Position numbers and translations under genes: made by a program. Source: Clavelina lepadiformis (lineage: Eukaryota > Chordata > Ascidiacea > Aplousobranchia > Clavelinidae). Taken from it: a stretch of 64,000 nt of DNA. Where the stretch lies: positions 8,928,001-8,992,000 of the forward strand of contig NC_135240.1 of NCBI RefSeq assembly GCF_947623445.1, read 5' to 3'. The notes beneath the pieces are model-generated. The model worked only from the letters and a program-made list of their open reading frames with translations, was not told where the DNA came from and made no database searches. Below, one piece after another: positions 12,763-24,500 of this stretch. Numbering within the stretch: the stretch's first letter is position 1; each line of letters begins with the position of its first letter.

Positions 12763-15700
12763 ATGGGTTGTGCTCATAGCATCCCGGATAACCACTCCAA
12801 CCTGTTTAAAGCTAGAAACTTGAACGACAATGATAAATCTGTGAATGCAGTGCTTCTTGAAGGTAAGTTTTGACTTAGAATGGTTGTATTATCTGCAAAA
12901 GGTGTTGCAAGTTTGCAAATCTATAAGTTTTACTTCTAAGCGATCAAAGATGCTTTAAAGATAGCATTAAACTATCAATGTGGCTCATCTTATACGTTTT
13001 CAAGCGATTATTTGCCACTGTTATTGTATGCCTAATTGCACGGCTTTGATTTCAGTCCAAAACTCGAAACTCATCGTCCATAGCCGAAACAAAAAAGTGA
13101 AGATGGCCTCTTGGCCAATAAGATGCTTGCGTCGATACGGATGTAATCACGATGTCCTGTTTATCGAGGCTGGAAGTGGATGCGACACAGGCCAGGGTAA
13201 GAAAACGTAATTCAAAACGCGCTTTTTTATGCGTTTGCTTGTACATTCATGTATTTATGCTACACCGCTGTGTAATTGAAATGCATATATATGTTGTTTT
13301 GATTGGTTTGATATATTTCTATCTTTTATTGGACAATGAGAATCTATACTCTCGTTTCCCCATAATTAACTATACAATGACGAAATCTTATCGCCGTTAT
13401 GATTAAAAAGGTGCGCGAAATTTGTGATTAATTAATGAGGTTCTTTTACGTTTAATCGCATTAAATTCTCGACAAGTCTAATGCCATGTGTCTTGGTTTA
13501 GCGGAGGCTTGTCAGAATGATTAAGCGACGAACATTTCACAGCCATATACCTTAATTTGTTACCAGTTAAGAACGATTAAGGACAGATACCATAGCCGTA
13601 CATTTGCTGCTTTTTAAACCTTGTTTCACTTGTTTAATTCACGTCATTTTATGTCAATTAGGTATGTACTTGTTTAAATGCGCCCGCACTGAGCAGATCT
13701 TTGACCTGCTCAAGAAGTACTGGTCTGACCTGCAAGCTCAACACGACGCGTTTGGACCCCATAACATGGGTTTTCCCCCAGTACCCAGCCAGACTGGTAT
13801 GTTTTTCAAAGTTGATGCTTGCTGCTATAAAAGCATGCGGCAGCTGTTTATGTCAAAGTGTGTACTTGTGTATTCTTAAGTGTCTAATTCTTTTAAACAA
13901 GATATATCAAGAGTTACAACCAGATAATGCGTGAAGTTCTTCAGCGTACTAGGTGCATACAATCGATTTAACAAATGTCGCTAAAGTAATCAAGCATTTA
14001 TCTGGGGTTTTGCTCTGAGTGTTGTGCAGTCTGTAGAACAGTCCTAGCTTGTTAATACACGTCTACGTCTAGGTTAAAAAACTGTTTGACAACCATAGCA
14101 AGGCCACCCTAGTAAATTATTTACATTATGTGTTTGTTTAAGGCTAAGCCATTACAACACATAAAGGTGTCAGATTTTATTAGAAATAATTTAAAGCATG
14201 CCAACCGTCATTGCTGTACGTCGTGGCCCACTAGTTTATACAAACCTCCATTTTAAAAGCAGGGAAATTGCAAACGTTTGAAACTTGAAGTCCACTGAGT
14301 GTTAACCTTCTTCATAATCGTAATTTCTGCTTACTTAGTAGCCTACTAGCTGTGTCAAGAATTGGCATACTTGGCGATATGATCGTAGCCCGTCTTGAAG
14401 TATGATGGTTATCTATTTACATTATAATCAGGGAATTGTTTATGTGAGCGATGTTGAAACACGATGTTATCAAATCGGTTAACGAACCAGGAGAATTGCG
14501 CGAAAGATTTCGCAAATATTTTTGGTCAGCTATGTTCAAAGTGCAACTAACGCTGTAAACAAAGCCGATGAAAAACTTGAACACGGAATAAGTGTATTAC
14601 GCAACGGAAGAAATAGTTTAAGGTCATTAGAAACCTATCACAAGAGTTCGTGATGATCATTCAACAATTTTACAAATGCGTTTTATTTTAGTTATCTCAA
14701 CGACAAATCAAAATCAAGAATATTACAACATGAACAATTCAAGCGGAACCCACCACCTGATACCCAATGGTAGTACCGCAAATTACACCAACGGAAGTGT
14801 TAGGGTTCCTTCCACATCCAGTACCCCGACCCAGGCCACAACTCCTGCCCCGAGGGGAAGCACCTCGTCTCAACATGGCTGTACGTGAGCTATCTTCTTA
14901 ATAATTGACTTCAGTCGACATATACAAAATGTACCCGAAAACCCATTCGATAAATTTTTCATACTCATGAATGTATAGAACTAAAAATTGTAGCATAATA
15001 TGTTTTGGAAAACGAAAAATGATTTACTGTTTTAGATTGTTTTATTTTAGTTTCCCAAACTGCAGTGTAATGCCAACTCTGTTGATCAAATAGCTTTGAA
15101 TTAACGTCTAATGTCATTTTAGCAACGTTAGCTGCTCTACCCGAGGAGATGCCGCTGAGACTAGAAACTCCCGATCAACCTTTCGTCCTTCAGCCTGCCC
15201 CAACATCAAGACAGGTCAGTTTTGCTCGCCTGGTTAACTCATTAACTTATATTAATAGATGTTGGTTGTTATTGACGTGTACCTCATTCGTATATCTCAT
15301 TCCATTGATGTCTAACAATGGTGTACTGCTACAAATACGATGTATCCCTGCCTTAATCGCAATAATTCAATCTCTGTTAATAAAATAAGAATCTTAATTT
15401 TAAAAAAGTTTTTTGTCCAAATTTTATGCAATTCTTTTGTCCCAACTGACCCAAACTTTAAAAGTTATTCGAAAATTTCAGTTTACAAGTTACAATTTTA
15501 GTCCTGCTATTTCTGGTATGGTGGGATTATTCTAGTGTAGATATATCGATATGTTTCCAAGGCAATGTAGCCAGAAATCAAGCTGAACTGTACGCATAAC
15601 CATATTCCGTTCTAATTTTAATCCACCTGAGTATTAATTACTGTTATTGTTATTAGTTATTACCATAGATGGATTCACTTTACTAATGTTAATATCTTTG

Positions 15701-16627
15701 TAGGAAATAATTAACCGGCGACGAATCAACAGCGACATGGCTGTTGCTCGTTACAGCAGAAAAACGGACCATGTCGTAATCAGCACACCTCAGCGACGTA
15801 ATAGTGAGAGTGCCAATTACGAAAATAATGAAGTTATTGGGAACACCGTCCAATCTGGGAGCTTCCCCCGACGTCATCGGGTTTTTTATGATAAGAACAG
15901 CCAAAAAGTAAAACTTGAATCAACGCACGCCACGTCAACGACGAAATCGGGGACGGAAAACGGTGACGCAAACACTCTATCCCCAGACGGGGTATCCTCT
16001 GTAAGTCGTAGTATGGCGTCACTACGTTCAGACTGCGAACTTCTACTTACTCCTGGAAGTAAATCATCGGGAATTGGAAGTTTAAATGGAAATGGAGGTT
16101 CGCTGTCGTCACAAAACCCCCCTCCCATGCCCCCTCCAAAAAGTGACCCATGGAAGCGACGGCCCCATAAGTTTCCCAACAGACATATTTCACCCTCGTA
16201 CGTGCCCCATTCGGCGAGGGAGTATGTCAACACGGCCAACGCCAGCTTAGACGTCTCTGGGACCCCCCTGCCCGCCACAGCGGTCGACCGAATCCATTTT
16301 AACTTTGACTTTGACATTCCAGGATTTCCATTCCGTTCAAAACCTACTTTGCCCGACCGGTCCAGGCAACTCAATTATGTCCCGGTTGAGGCTTTCAAAA
16401 ACGGAGATGACTTTAATTGTGGGGCTTCTTCTGCCTCTTCGGGAATTCCCGGCACGCCCAGGACTCCCAAAACTCCAAAAACGCCCCTAACCAGTCACCT
16501 GGCTACAGACTACGCAATAATAGACCATAATAAAACAAGAGCCTTATCAAACGTTAACCGTGCTAGGCAACGTCAGAGAAAATCACGTCACGGTAGTACG
16601 GATGGACCAATTTTAAATGCTGCATAA
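12763..16627 (+). CDS. FRS2: FRS2/FRS3-like FGF receptor substrate adaptor, 6 coding exons, 526 aa
   Basis: Docking adaptor that links activated FGF (and Trk) receptors at the plasma membrane to Grb2/SOS and SHP2, and so to Ras-MAPK. Coding exons: 12763-12862, 13056-13196, 13662-13796, 14692-14880, 15123-15214, 15704-16627; all introns are GT-AG and phases agree. The start is the second of two adjacent ATGs, giving an N-terminal MGC that fits N-myristoylation. Residues about 8-110 form the PTB domain, with IPDNHSNLFK, CLRRYG, GSGCDTGQG and FKCARTEQIF closely matching vertebrate FRS2. The tail has NYENN (Tyr258) and EYVNT (Tyr393), which are Grb2-type sites; NYVPV (Tyr444) and DYAII (Tyr489), which match the two SHP2 sites; a PPPMPPP stretch; and a TPRTPKTPKTP cluster (470-480) like the MAPK threonine sites. 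The C-terminal SRHGSTDGPI matches the vertebrate end. Length is close to vertebrate FRS2. One gene here probably stands for both vertebrate FRS2 and FRS3. Confidence 0.93.
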
Positions 16628-18480
16628 TGTCAATCAGGTGATGTTACCATGCCGTTTGATGATGTTATCGTGGCGTCTGTTTTAAGTTTTGCCAAAACAG
16701 GTTTTCGGCTGCTGTAACGTTATGTTGTCCATAAACACGCGATTTGCTTACCGGTGCAACCTACAGCTAAGGTTTCTGTGTTCAAAATTTTTCATACTTC
16801 TTACAGTACTGCCATATACTAATGCCCTGCTTCGGTGTGTTTTCCCTCTTCCGTCTCTCCAGGCGAAAGCGTCATTTGCTGCTCTTTCTAATTTCGCGTT
16901 TTCTTTAATTTGGTCTTCTGTTCAAAGGCGCTATCTCATCATGTTCCTTTATACTTTACACCGAACTTCACCCAAAGTCTTTAGGTGACGCAGAAACCTT
17001 TTTTCATACTCGATGCTTTGAGTTTACAATTTCAATGTACCTTTATTTTTTATTGAAACAATTTAGCGGATTTAGATCATTTTTTAATAAAATCATTAAT
17101 AAAATGGATAATTGTGGATAGAAGTAATAATTTGTTCTTTTTTATCATTATGGAATACGTCATTTTCCCTTTTTGATCTTATTTTAGTAGTTTACAGTGG
17201 CTTATTGTGATGTCACAGTTACCTCTGTTACGTATTAAACCATTTCTAACGTAGGCCGCCTTCATTAAGCTTTCGTCTATCTTTGGATAACCAATAAAAG
17301 AATCAGATTAACTTTCAAGACGTTGAATTTCCCCGTCTTGGCTAGTTTGTCCAAGATTTGTAATGAGTACAGATCCGAAAGCATGACTTTCAAAGTGTTG
17401 TGTCCTCATATACAAAGACGATCAAGTGCGTCGGCTTTTTCTTGCTTCTCAATCCTTCGTTGGCATTTTCTTTGCAGTTATAAAGACTTTTTCTATTTCG
17501 ATGTAAATTTTTATCGTCGGCTTTCCTGCCTTTTGTTTTAAATAAAATCATTTCGTTTTACTCTGCGTCTCATACATTCATCTGGATACTTAACTTTTAC
17601 ATTTAGTCCACGACGGGACGATAAATCGCACCTAGTACTCTATGTGCTACAAAAGTTTGCCTCAGTTACACTGTAGGTTGTTTGCCAAAAAATAAACACC
17701 CTGGGCTACATAACCTATTCCTAACTTTTATATAGCAACTTAGATTTAAGGTAATCCTTGGCGTCCCGCAGTAGGGGTAAAAATATATGGGAGAGATTAT
17801 GAAGTCAATTCTGGGCTTGCTAAATTTTCGCACTATCTTTTGTGGCTACCTAACCCCCGATTTTAGAACTTTGTAATTTTGGGTTAAACATGTAAATTGT
17901 TCATTGGATGTCGATTTCAATACATTCGTTTATCTCAATACCTGTAGAATGTAAACTTTACACTACATTGACTACAGGCAGCATTAATTAAAACAGACTA
18001 TCGAGAAGAAATCTCGTCTGCCTTATTTCTTAACAAGCAAGTCACTCATTGTACTTGCTAAGTTATTATTTAAACTAACTTTGTAAGTGGGTTTTAACCA
18101 TCGAGCTGACTAAATCAAACAAAAATAAAATCCACTCGCGAAAATCCTTGATGGAGATCCAGGCAGTGCCTGACAATTTTTTTTGATACGGCGAAAAACA
18201 TGGCGGCATACATACATTAATTGTTTCTATCAGTTTGAAACAGGAAACTCGTGAATATATAACGCCACCTATATGGCGATGCGCAAAAAAGAACAAGAAT
18301 CTATCTTCTTAATTTTCTTTTATCGACTATGATTGTCCTGGCCTTACGTCTAAGATAAACAATAGATGAAAAATAACCGACCACCTGTTAAGTGGCCTTG
18401 ATTGATTAACATACTTGCGTTATATATCTTGTCATTTTCATATTGTATTTTAACCTTTTATATCGGTACAATTATAGCTG
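16628..18480. other. FRS2-like 3' UTR and spacer
   Basis: Apart from the poly(A) signals near 17090 I see nothing gene-like here. Open frames are short, lie mostly in T-rich sequence and have no partner exons. Confidence 0.5.
17086..17103 (+). terminator. Overlapping pair of poly(A) signals for FRS2-like gene
   Basis: AATAAA at 17086-17091 and again at 17098-17103, about 460 nt after the FRS2-like stop codon. Position and spacing suit a 3' UTR end, but no cleavage site can be proven from sequence alone. Confidence 0.5.
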
Positions 18481-18599
18481 GCAATTCATGGCGTATAATT
18501 TTGAAAGCTCACCATTAAATATAAATGTCCTAGGTCATAGATAGCTGATAGGTAATCGGTAAATGCACGCACAACAAAATGCAATACCAGTTTTAACAT

Positions 18600-20400
18600 G
18601 TTAAAGTTTTCTCGTGACGTCACCTCTTGCAACGTGTTATTTTTGAGTAGCGCCCTGCAATTGGTCACGATACTCGGTTGCTTATCGGTGACCATGCTAT
18701 TGGTGACATCACGTAGTGGCTGATTTTCTGAATTAGATAGGGTCGTATTGTATTGTTTATTTTTCGTCATTGTCTGAAGGGCAAGCGTATAGCGTAATAA
18801 AATAACAATTAAACATTCCACCATGAAACAATAAGCGTGGAAAGACAAAGCCAAAGCCTTTAAACGTGCAAGAATACTATAACCAAATTATAAAGATAAA
18901 TAATGGTTAGTGCGGCCACTAAATCCACCATAAAAATAAGTTAAAAATACTACAGCTGAACATTACTCACAAAAACAAACATATAATAAGTTATATAAAG
19001 TAGGGTACTGAAGAAGTGCAGAACCAAGCTAAAAGTAAGCTGATAAGACAGTCTTTTAGACTTTAGACAGTCTTCAGATACACTTTTAGTGGCATGGTAA
19101 TCAGAAGAAAGACTGTTATTGTTGTACAGCAGCCAACTATTTTGGAATAGCACACTCTTATTGTTTTTTGCTCAGTAATTGACAAACTACTGTTGGTAAT
19201 GTCATGTGTAACGCTAAGCTTCTGTTCATGACGTAATGAATAGTAGAACGAGATTTCTCGGGTAGCACCCTGCTGTTGGTTGGCGGTCTGAAAGTGACAA
19301 GCTGCTGTTGGTGACGAATCACCGTGCTGCCCTTGGTGACGCAATGAACAGCAGACTGTGATTGCTCGAGTAGCGCCCTGCTGTTGGTTGTTGCTGAAAA
19401 CTAGACAGCTTATAGTTAGCTTTTACTAAGGGTGTTCAAGACGTAAGTACTGTATCGTATTGTTTATTTTTCGCCATTAACTGTGCGGAGCGAAAATTAC
19501 GATGCTTACCGTTGTAGTTATAGGTTATAGCACAATAAAATACGTGCTCATGAACAATTAACAAGCAGGAAAAAATGGCAAAGTTCGAAGGCTTAAGACA
19601 TTTAAGATAGCAATAAGGCAATTGTACTATAAGATGGTAGGTTAGCATGGCCACCAAACCCACAAAGTAATTCCTAAGTTTAACGAATTTAAGGCCAAAA
19701 TAACACAAACAACGGAACAGCTACACTGTTGGAAAATGTAGAGGATGTGTTCCCTAGCATTAAAAATACGTATTTTAATAGCCTAAATAAATATATAAAG
19801 TGACATGGTTTGATTAAAATGATAACAATAACTATCTTAAGTGCACAACAAATGGATATTTAAGGAAAACCGCACAAAAGAAACGCCATCCTAGGGACCG
19901 GAATCCCATTCTGTAAATATAACTTACGCTACTCTCCCTCATACAATTAAGTAATCTTAAAATATTTCTTTGTAAAAACCAATGTTAACAATTCACGTAA
20001 AAATTATATCAGTTGCTTACTTTGCAGACAAACTAAACTGTTGTTGATTACGTCACAAACAGCGGTATGGTGCTAAATCACCAACAGCAGCCTGTTAGTA
20101 ACCGAGCAGCAAGCAATAGTGTGGTGCTATTGGAAAATAGCAGGCTGCAAAACTCGCTCCTTTGTTTACGACCCCGCCTCACAAAATGCAATAAACGAAA
20201 AGAAATAAAAATGTGAAAACGCCAACGGCATCAAAAATTATCTTTGTGAATAGTGATGGCCCAATGCACTCTTATATGGTTGAGCAAACATCATTACCCA
20301 ACCTGATTGTGTTTTATTGTGCTATAACTACAATGGTTAGTATCGTAACTGTCGCTCTGCCAAGTTACTGCTGAAAAATAAACAATACAACACAAAAAAA
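18600..20400. repeat. Degenerate interspersed repeat with direct and inverted copies
   Basis: Related blocks recur in this stretch. The block ATTGTTTATTTTTC occurs at about 18750 and 19456 on the + strand, and inverted at about 20370. GTAGTTATAGGTTATAGCAC at about 19523 has an inverted relative at about 20325. CCCTGCTGTTGGT-type blocks occur at about 18655, 19270 and 19377, inverted at about 20080. Weaker relatives appear at about 21725 (TGTGCTCACGAACA) and 63400 (ACGCTCACAAACAATTAACG). The pattern suggests decayed copies of a transposable element inserted in both directions. No transposase-like frame is visible. Confidence 0.5.
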
Positions 20401-21568
20401 TTACAATAACCAACTTCCAACAGTTGTGAACCCAAATAACAAATTTTACTTGCACACTGATGCATTGTGGATATTTGAGGCTAAAAAATTATTACAATAC
20501 AGTACTAAGAGTTAGAGAATGCTACTTAATTGCCAGCATTAATTTTGACATTTTGACTTTGAAATTTCAAGCTTTCCTCAATAAAGATAACGATTATGGT
20601 ACCATTTCCTACCAAACCAACACTATACCAATCTTGCTAGTTATGTCGTCTACTAGTAAAAGGCCGAGCCAATAAAAGCTGAGTACGTGCCATAGCAAAA
20701 GATTAAGTTTGAGTAAGACAATCAGAATAATGTCTGACTTACAGAAGTTACTAGTAAGTTGCATATGCTTATTTTCGGGCTGCAATTTTTTTGAGACTTT
20801 GGCAGTGCAATCATCAAAGAGCACTGATGACCTAAGTCGGCTGGCCCAATGAGTTAAATAAGTTAAAGTTGATGCTCAGCTGAGCTGGAAGTAAGAATCT
20901 TGCCGAATTTAAGAGTTTAAGTTCTAATTTTTGCTAGCTGCTGTTTTAACATGAAAATTGTTTTATATGTTTAAGTCGATTAGGGATATAAAGATTTCTA
21001 TGAGGAATATCTTTTAGATTATATATGGGTAATCACCTAAAGTCTGTTATCGCTGGCATTTAGTAATGGAAACAACAAATAACCTGCACAAAATTAAGAC
21101 AACTTTTAGGTTAGCGGCAAGGGTTTTCAACGGCAAACATTATAGATTTAGAAAGTGTTTTGCTTGAATGTTAATCTTTTCTATTGCTGCAAGTGGTTAA
21201 ATAGGCTTACGACCTCCACGACTCCACAGAATCTTCACTGAAATCTTCATGAATTTTTGATCTTCTGTATGATCTTACTGTCTTACCAAACAGTATATAC
21301 ATTTGTCATTGGCTAACAAACCAAAAAATTTTGCGTCTTTCAACAATTTGGTTAGTTTTACCATTAGTTTTTAAAAAGCTAGTTGGCTAGGCTATTAGGC
21401 CCAGATTGGAAAGTTTGCTGTTTTGGGTGAGAAATCCCTCACACAATGAAATGAAACAATAGCCTTTAAAAGAGCAATTAATTTTAATCCCCAAGCACTT
21501 AGCACACTTTTAAATTTGGTATCAGGTTACTCTAAATTTTTTCAGTGTTTGTAAATTTTGAAATTGTA
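20401..21568. other. Spacer upstream of Rab escort gene
   Basis: No coding potential recognised. The segment just before 21569 must contain the 5' UTR and promoter of the Rab escort gene, but I see no clear core promoter motif. Confidence 0.4.
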
Positions 21569-24500
21569 ATGGATGAAGTTTTACCAGAAGAATTTGACGT
21601 TATACTGATTGGTACAGGTAAGCGCCCATTCATCGTTCGTTTATTTTTTGCTATTTCCTATGTGGAGTGGAAATTTTAACCAAGTGTTCTTCTGTTGAAT
21701 GAAATTGGCGTTATTAACCATTATAGCAAAATAAAGAATGTGCTCACGAACAGGTGGCAATAATGTGAATTGTGGGTTCTATTGGAACTGCATACACATG
21801 AAATTGCACTCATGGAATTATTACATACATGCTCATAACTTGATAATTTTTGGTTTTGATAATAAAAATCATAATCAGCTTTTTCATGTAATGTTTACAA
21901 CTGAACCTGTAAAAATGGTGAAAAGAAGAATTAAATAGAAATGTATTCCACACAACAAAGTAAGTTCATAGACCCTAAAGGAAGTGAGGCACTTGCGTCA
22001 AAGAGACTTATCAACGTGCACACCAAACCTGTTCATCTTCTTGCCTATTTATAGTAAATAAACAAGTCAAATTAACAAGTTTGAACACTTAGGTATAATG
22101 AATAAACAAACAACTGAAGTCTCAATGCACTCCATCACCCCAAAATCGTGTATTTGAAAGCACTATTTTTTGTCAAGAACTGCCATACTTTCTAGTCAAG
22201 CAAGTGCTGAAGTAAATGCAATAAATTTTGCTTATTAAAAACCATCTCAACTTTGTCATATTGAATTTAATTGCTTAAAGTTCATGGGAATAATTACACA
22301 AAATATTCACTCAAATTGAGAACATGGAAATGGTTGTGGGTTTGTTTGTCAGCTTGTTCGTTGTTTTCTGTTGGTTTTAGGTTTACCAGAATCTGTGCTG
22401 TCTGGAGCACTTTCCAGAATTGGTAAAACTGTTCTCCACGTTGACTCAAACGAATATTATGGTGGAAGTTGGGCATCATTTAATATTAAAACATTTGATA
22501 AATTAATGTCTGAGACACAAATGCATCAGGAAGACAACAGCAACCGTAAGCTTTGCTTATGTTACTAATGATTTGTTAACAAACTCATTTAAAAATAACT
22601 TCAACAAAATCTTGATTTTACTAAGATTACATATAATCTTGCATTCTCTTAAATTATCATTCCAGATAATCTTAAAGCTTGTTGTAATTTCACTACCGAA
22701 GATTGTTATTATTTCGTTAAAATACATGTTAAACTAAGTAGAAAGTATTTTTATATGCCGAGATCAAACATTGTATATGCTTCTGAACTTATGAGCTAGC
22801 AAAAATTATTTTGCTCGTCATATTTATGTTTTTCTTAGCTGTCAACTTGGAGGCGCTTATATCTGAAGATGAGGAATTTCTTTTAATGTCGGCTTCGCAA
22901 CAGAATTTGAGTAACTGCCAAAGTTATTGTTATTTGAGGTCAATGTTGTTTTTTATTCATATATGTATAAAATGTTTTTATTTCATCTTTTTACATACAC
23001 TTTCAATGTTTGTTGTTTTTCTTGGTTGTGATACTGTTAAATCAGTATTTATATAATGTTTATGAAGGATTTTGATAATCAGGAAAGATTAACGTCAGAA
23101 CAGAGAATTGTGTTTTTGTCTTGTAAATAGTGTATTGCAGGCCTAGGAGCAGGAATACTGCTTTTACTTAATTAGATTAAAGTCTACTTTGACTACATTT
23201 ATGCTATGTTTGAAATTTGATTATGATTGATAAATATTAGACTGTGATAGAAGTTAATTTTTTAATTAAATAAAAAAAATACTGTTTGTATATACAGTCG
23301 AATCCGCTTAATTCGGACACCGGATAACCCGGACAACCGCTTTATTCGGCCAAAATGCTCGGGAACGGAACAAAAGTAAAAATTGAACGTAAAAAAACTC
23401 CTGTTAATTCGGACAATTCTCCGCTTAATTCGGACACATGTTCGCAATTCCATCGTTAAGTTATGACACAATAAACAGTACTTCGTTCGTTTTAAGACAA
23501 GATGCAATTGCATTATGAGCGATTATGGTGAAACAATGACGATCCATGCAGTAACAATCGACAATGAACTCATATAAGGCCGTGCCAGCTTCATAGTCGC
23601 TTTTACTTCGGTACAATCGCGTCCATCTTGTAGGACAAAATTGTAAAGAAAAGTTTAGAAAAAAAAGTGAAATTGCTCACTAAAGTAAACGAAGACGTTT
23701 TATGCGATCAGTGCCAGTTACTGCAGTATAGCGCAGCTGCAATTCATTTATTACGCAACAGTACAGTATTTTAAATGCGTTTTTTGCCTTTATGCATTAC
23801 CATGAAACGAACAATTGATTTTCCGCTTAATTCGGACAAAGCCGTTTCTCCGCTTAATTCGGCCAAAAGTGAGCGGAACCAAAGTGTCCGAATTAAGCGG
23901 ATTTGACTGTATAACATATATCTTTTTCTTTCTACAGTAAACAACCAGTTGAACCCAATGTTGTTGCTGGACCTGATGAAGTAGAGATATCGGATGAAAA
24001 AGATGGTCCTGTGGATGTTGCCACAACAGCACCTACTATGGTACAAAAACACTCAGATACGGAAGACCTCAGCTGTAGGGATGTTGACTTTGAAGAAAGA
24101 AATAACTCTGACAATGATAATGAAAAACCTGGGGTCAGCGATAAACAATCAGGTGATCCTGCGAAAGAAAAAAGCACTGACAATGATTCAAGAAATGGCC
24201 AGGTTGATGCATTTAATAATGCAACGTCTGAAGAAAAGCTTGAAAATGCATCAGACCAGTCCAGTCAAGCAGATTTGCCACATAAAGAAACGCCCTTGTT
24301 TCCTTTTTATGAAAAGTTTTATGAAAATTGGAGAAGGTTTAATCTGGATCTTTCCCCCAAGGTATCTCTCATACTTTATCATATATAAATATTTTCCATT
24401 TTATCTGCATACTAAGAATTAAGTCCAAGTGACAATTTATCTGGCAAATTGCATTATTCAAGATACAGCGTATGAATTAGGAACAAAAAAAGTAAAGAGA

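Noticed and set aside
15886-16374. 162-codon frame on the - strand
   Set aside because: It is antisense to the last coding exon of the FRS2-like gene, whose + strand frame has clear homology. The minus frame has no motif.
18486-18854. 122-codon - strand frame
   Set aside because: Partly within the degenerate repeat, with no recognisable domain and no splice partner.
23994-24422. 142-codon + strand frame
   Set aside because: Shifted-frame shadow of Rab escort exon 4, and it runs past the GT donor at 24362.
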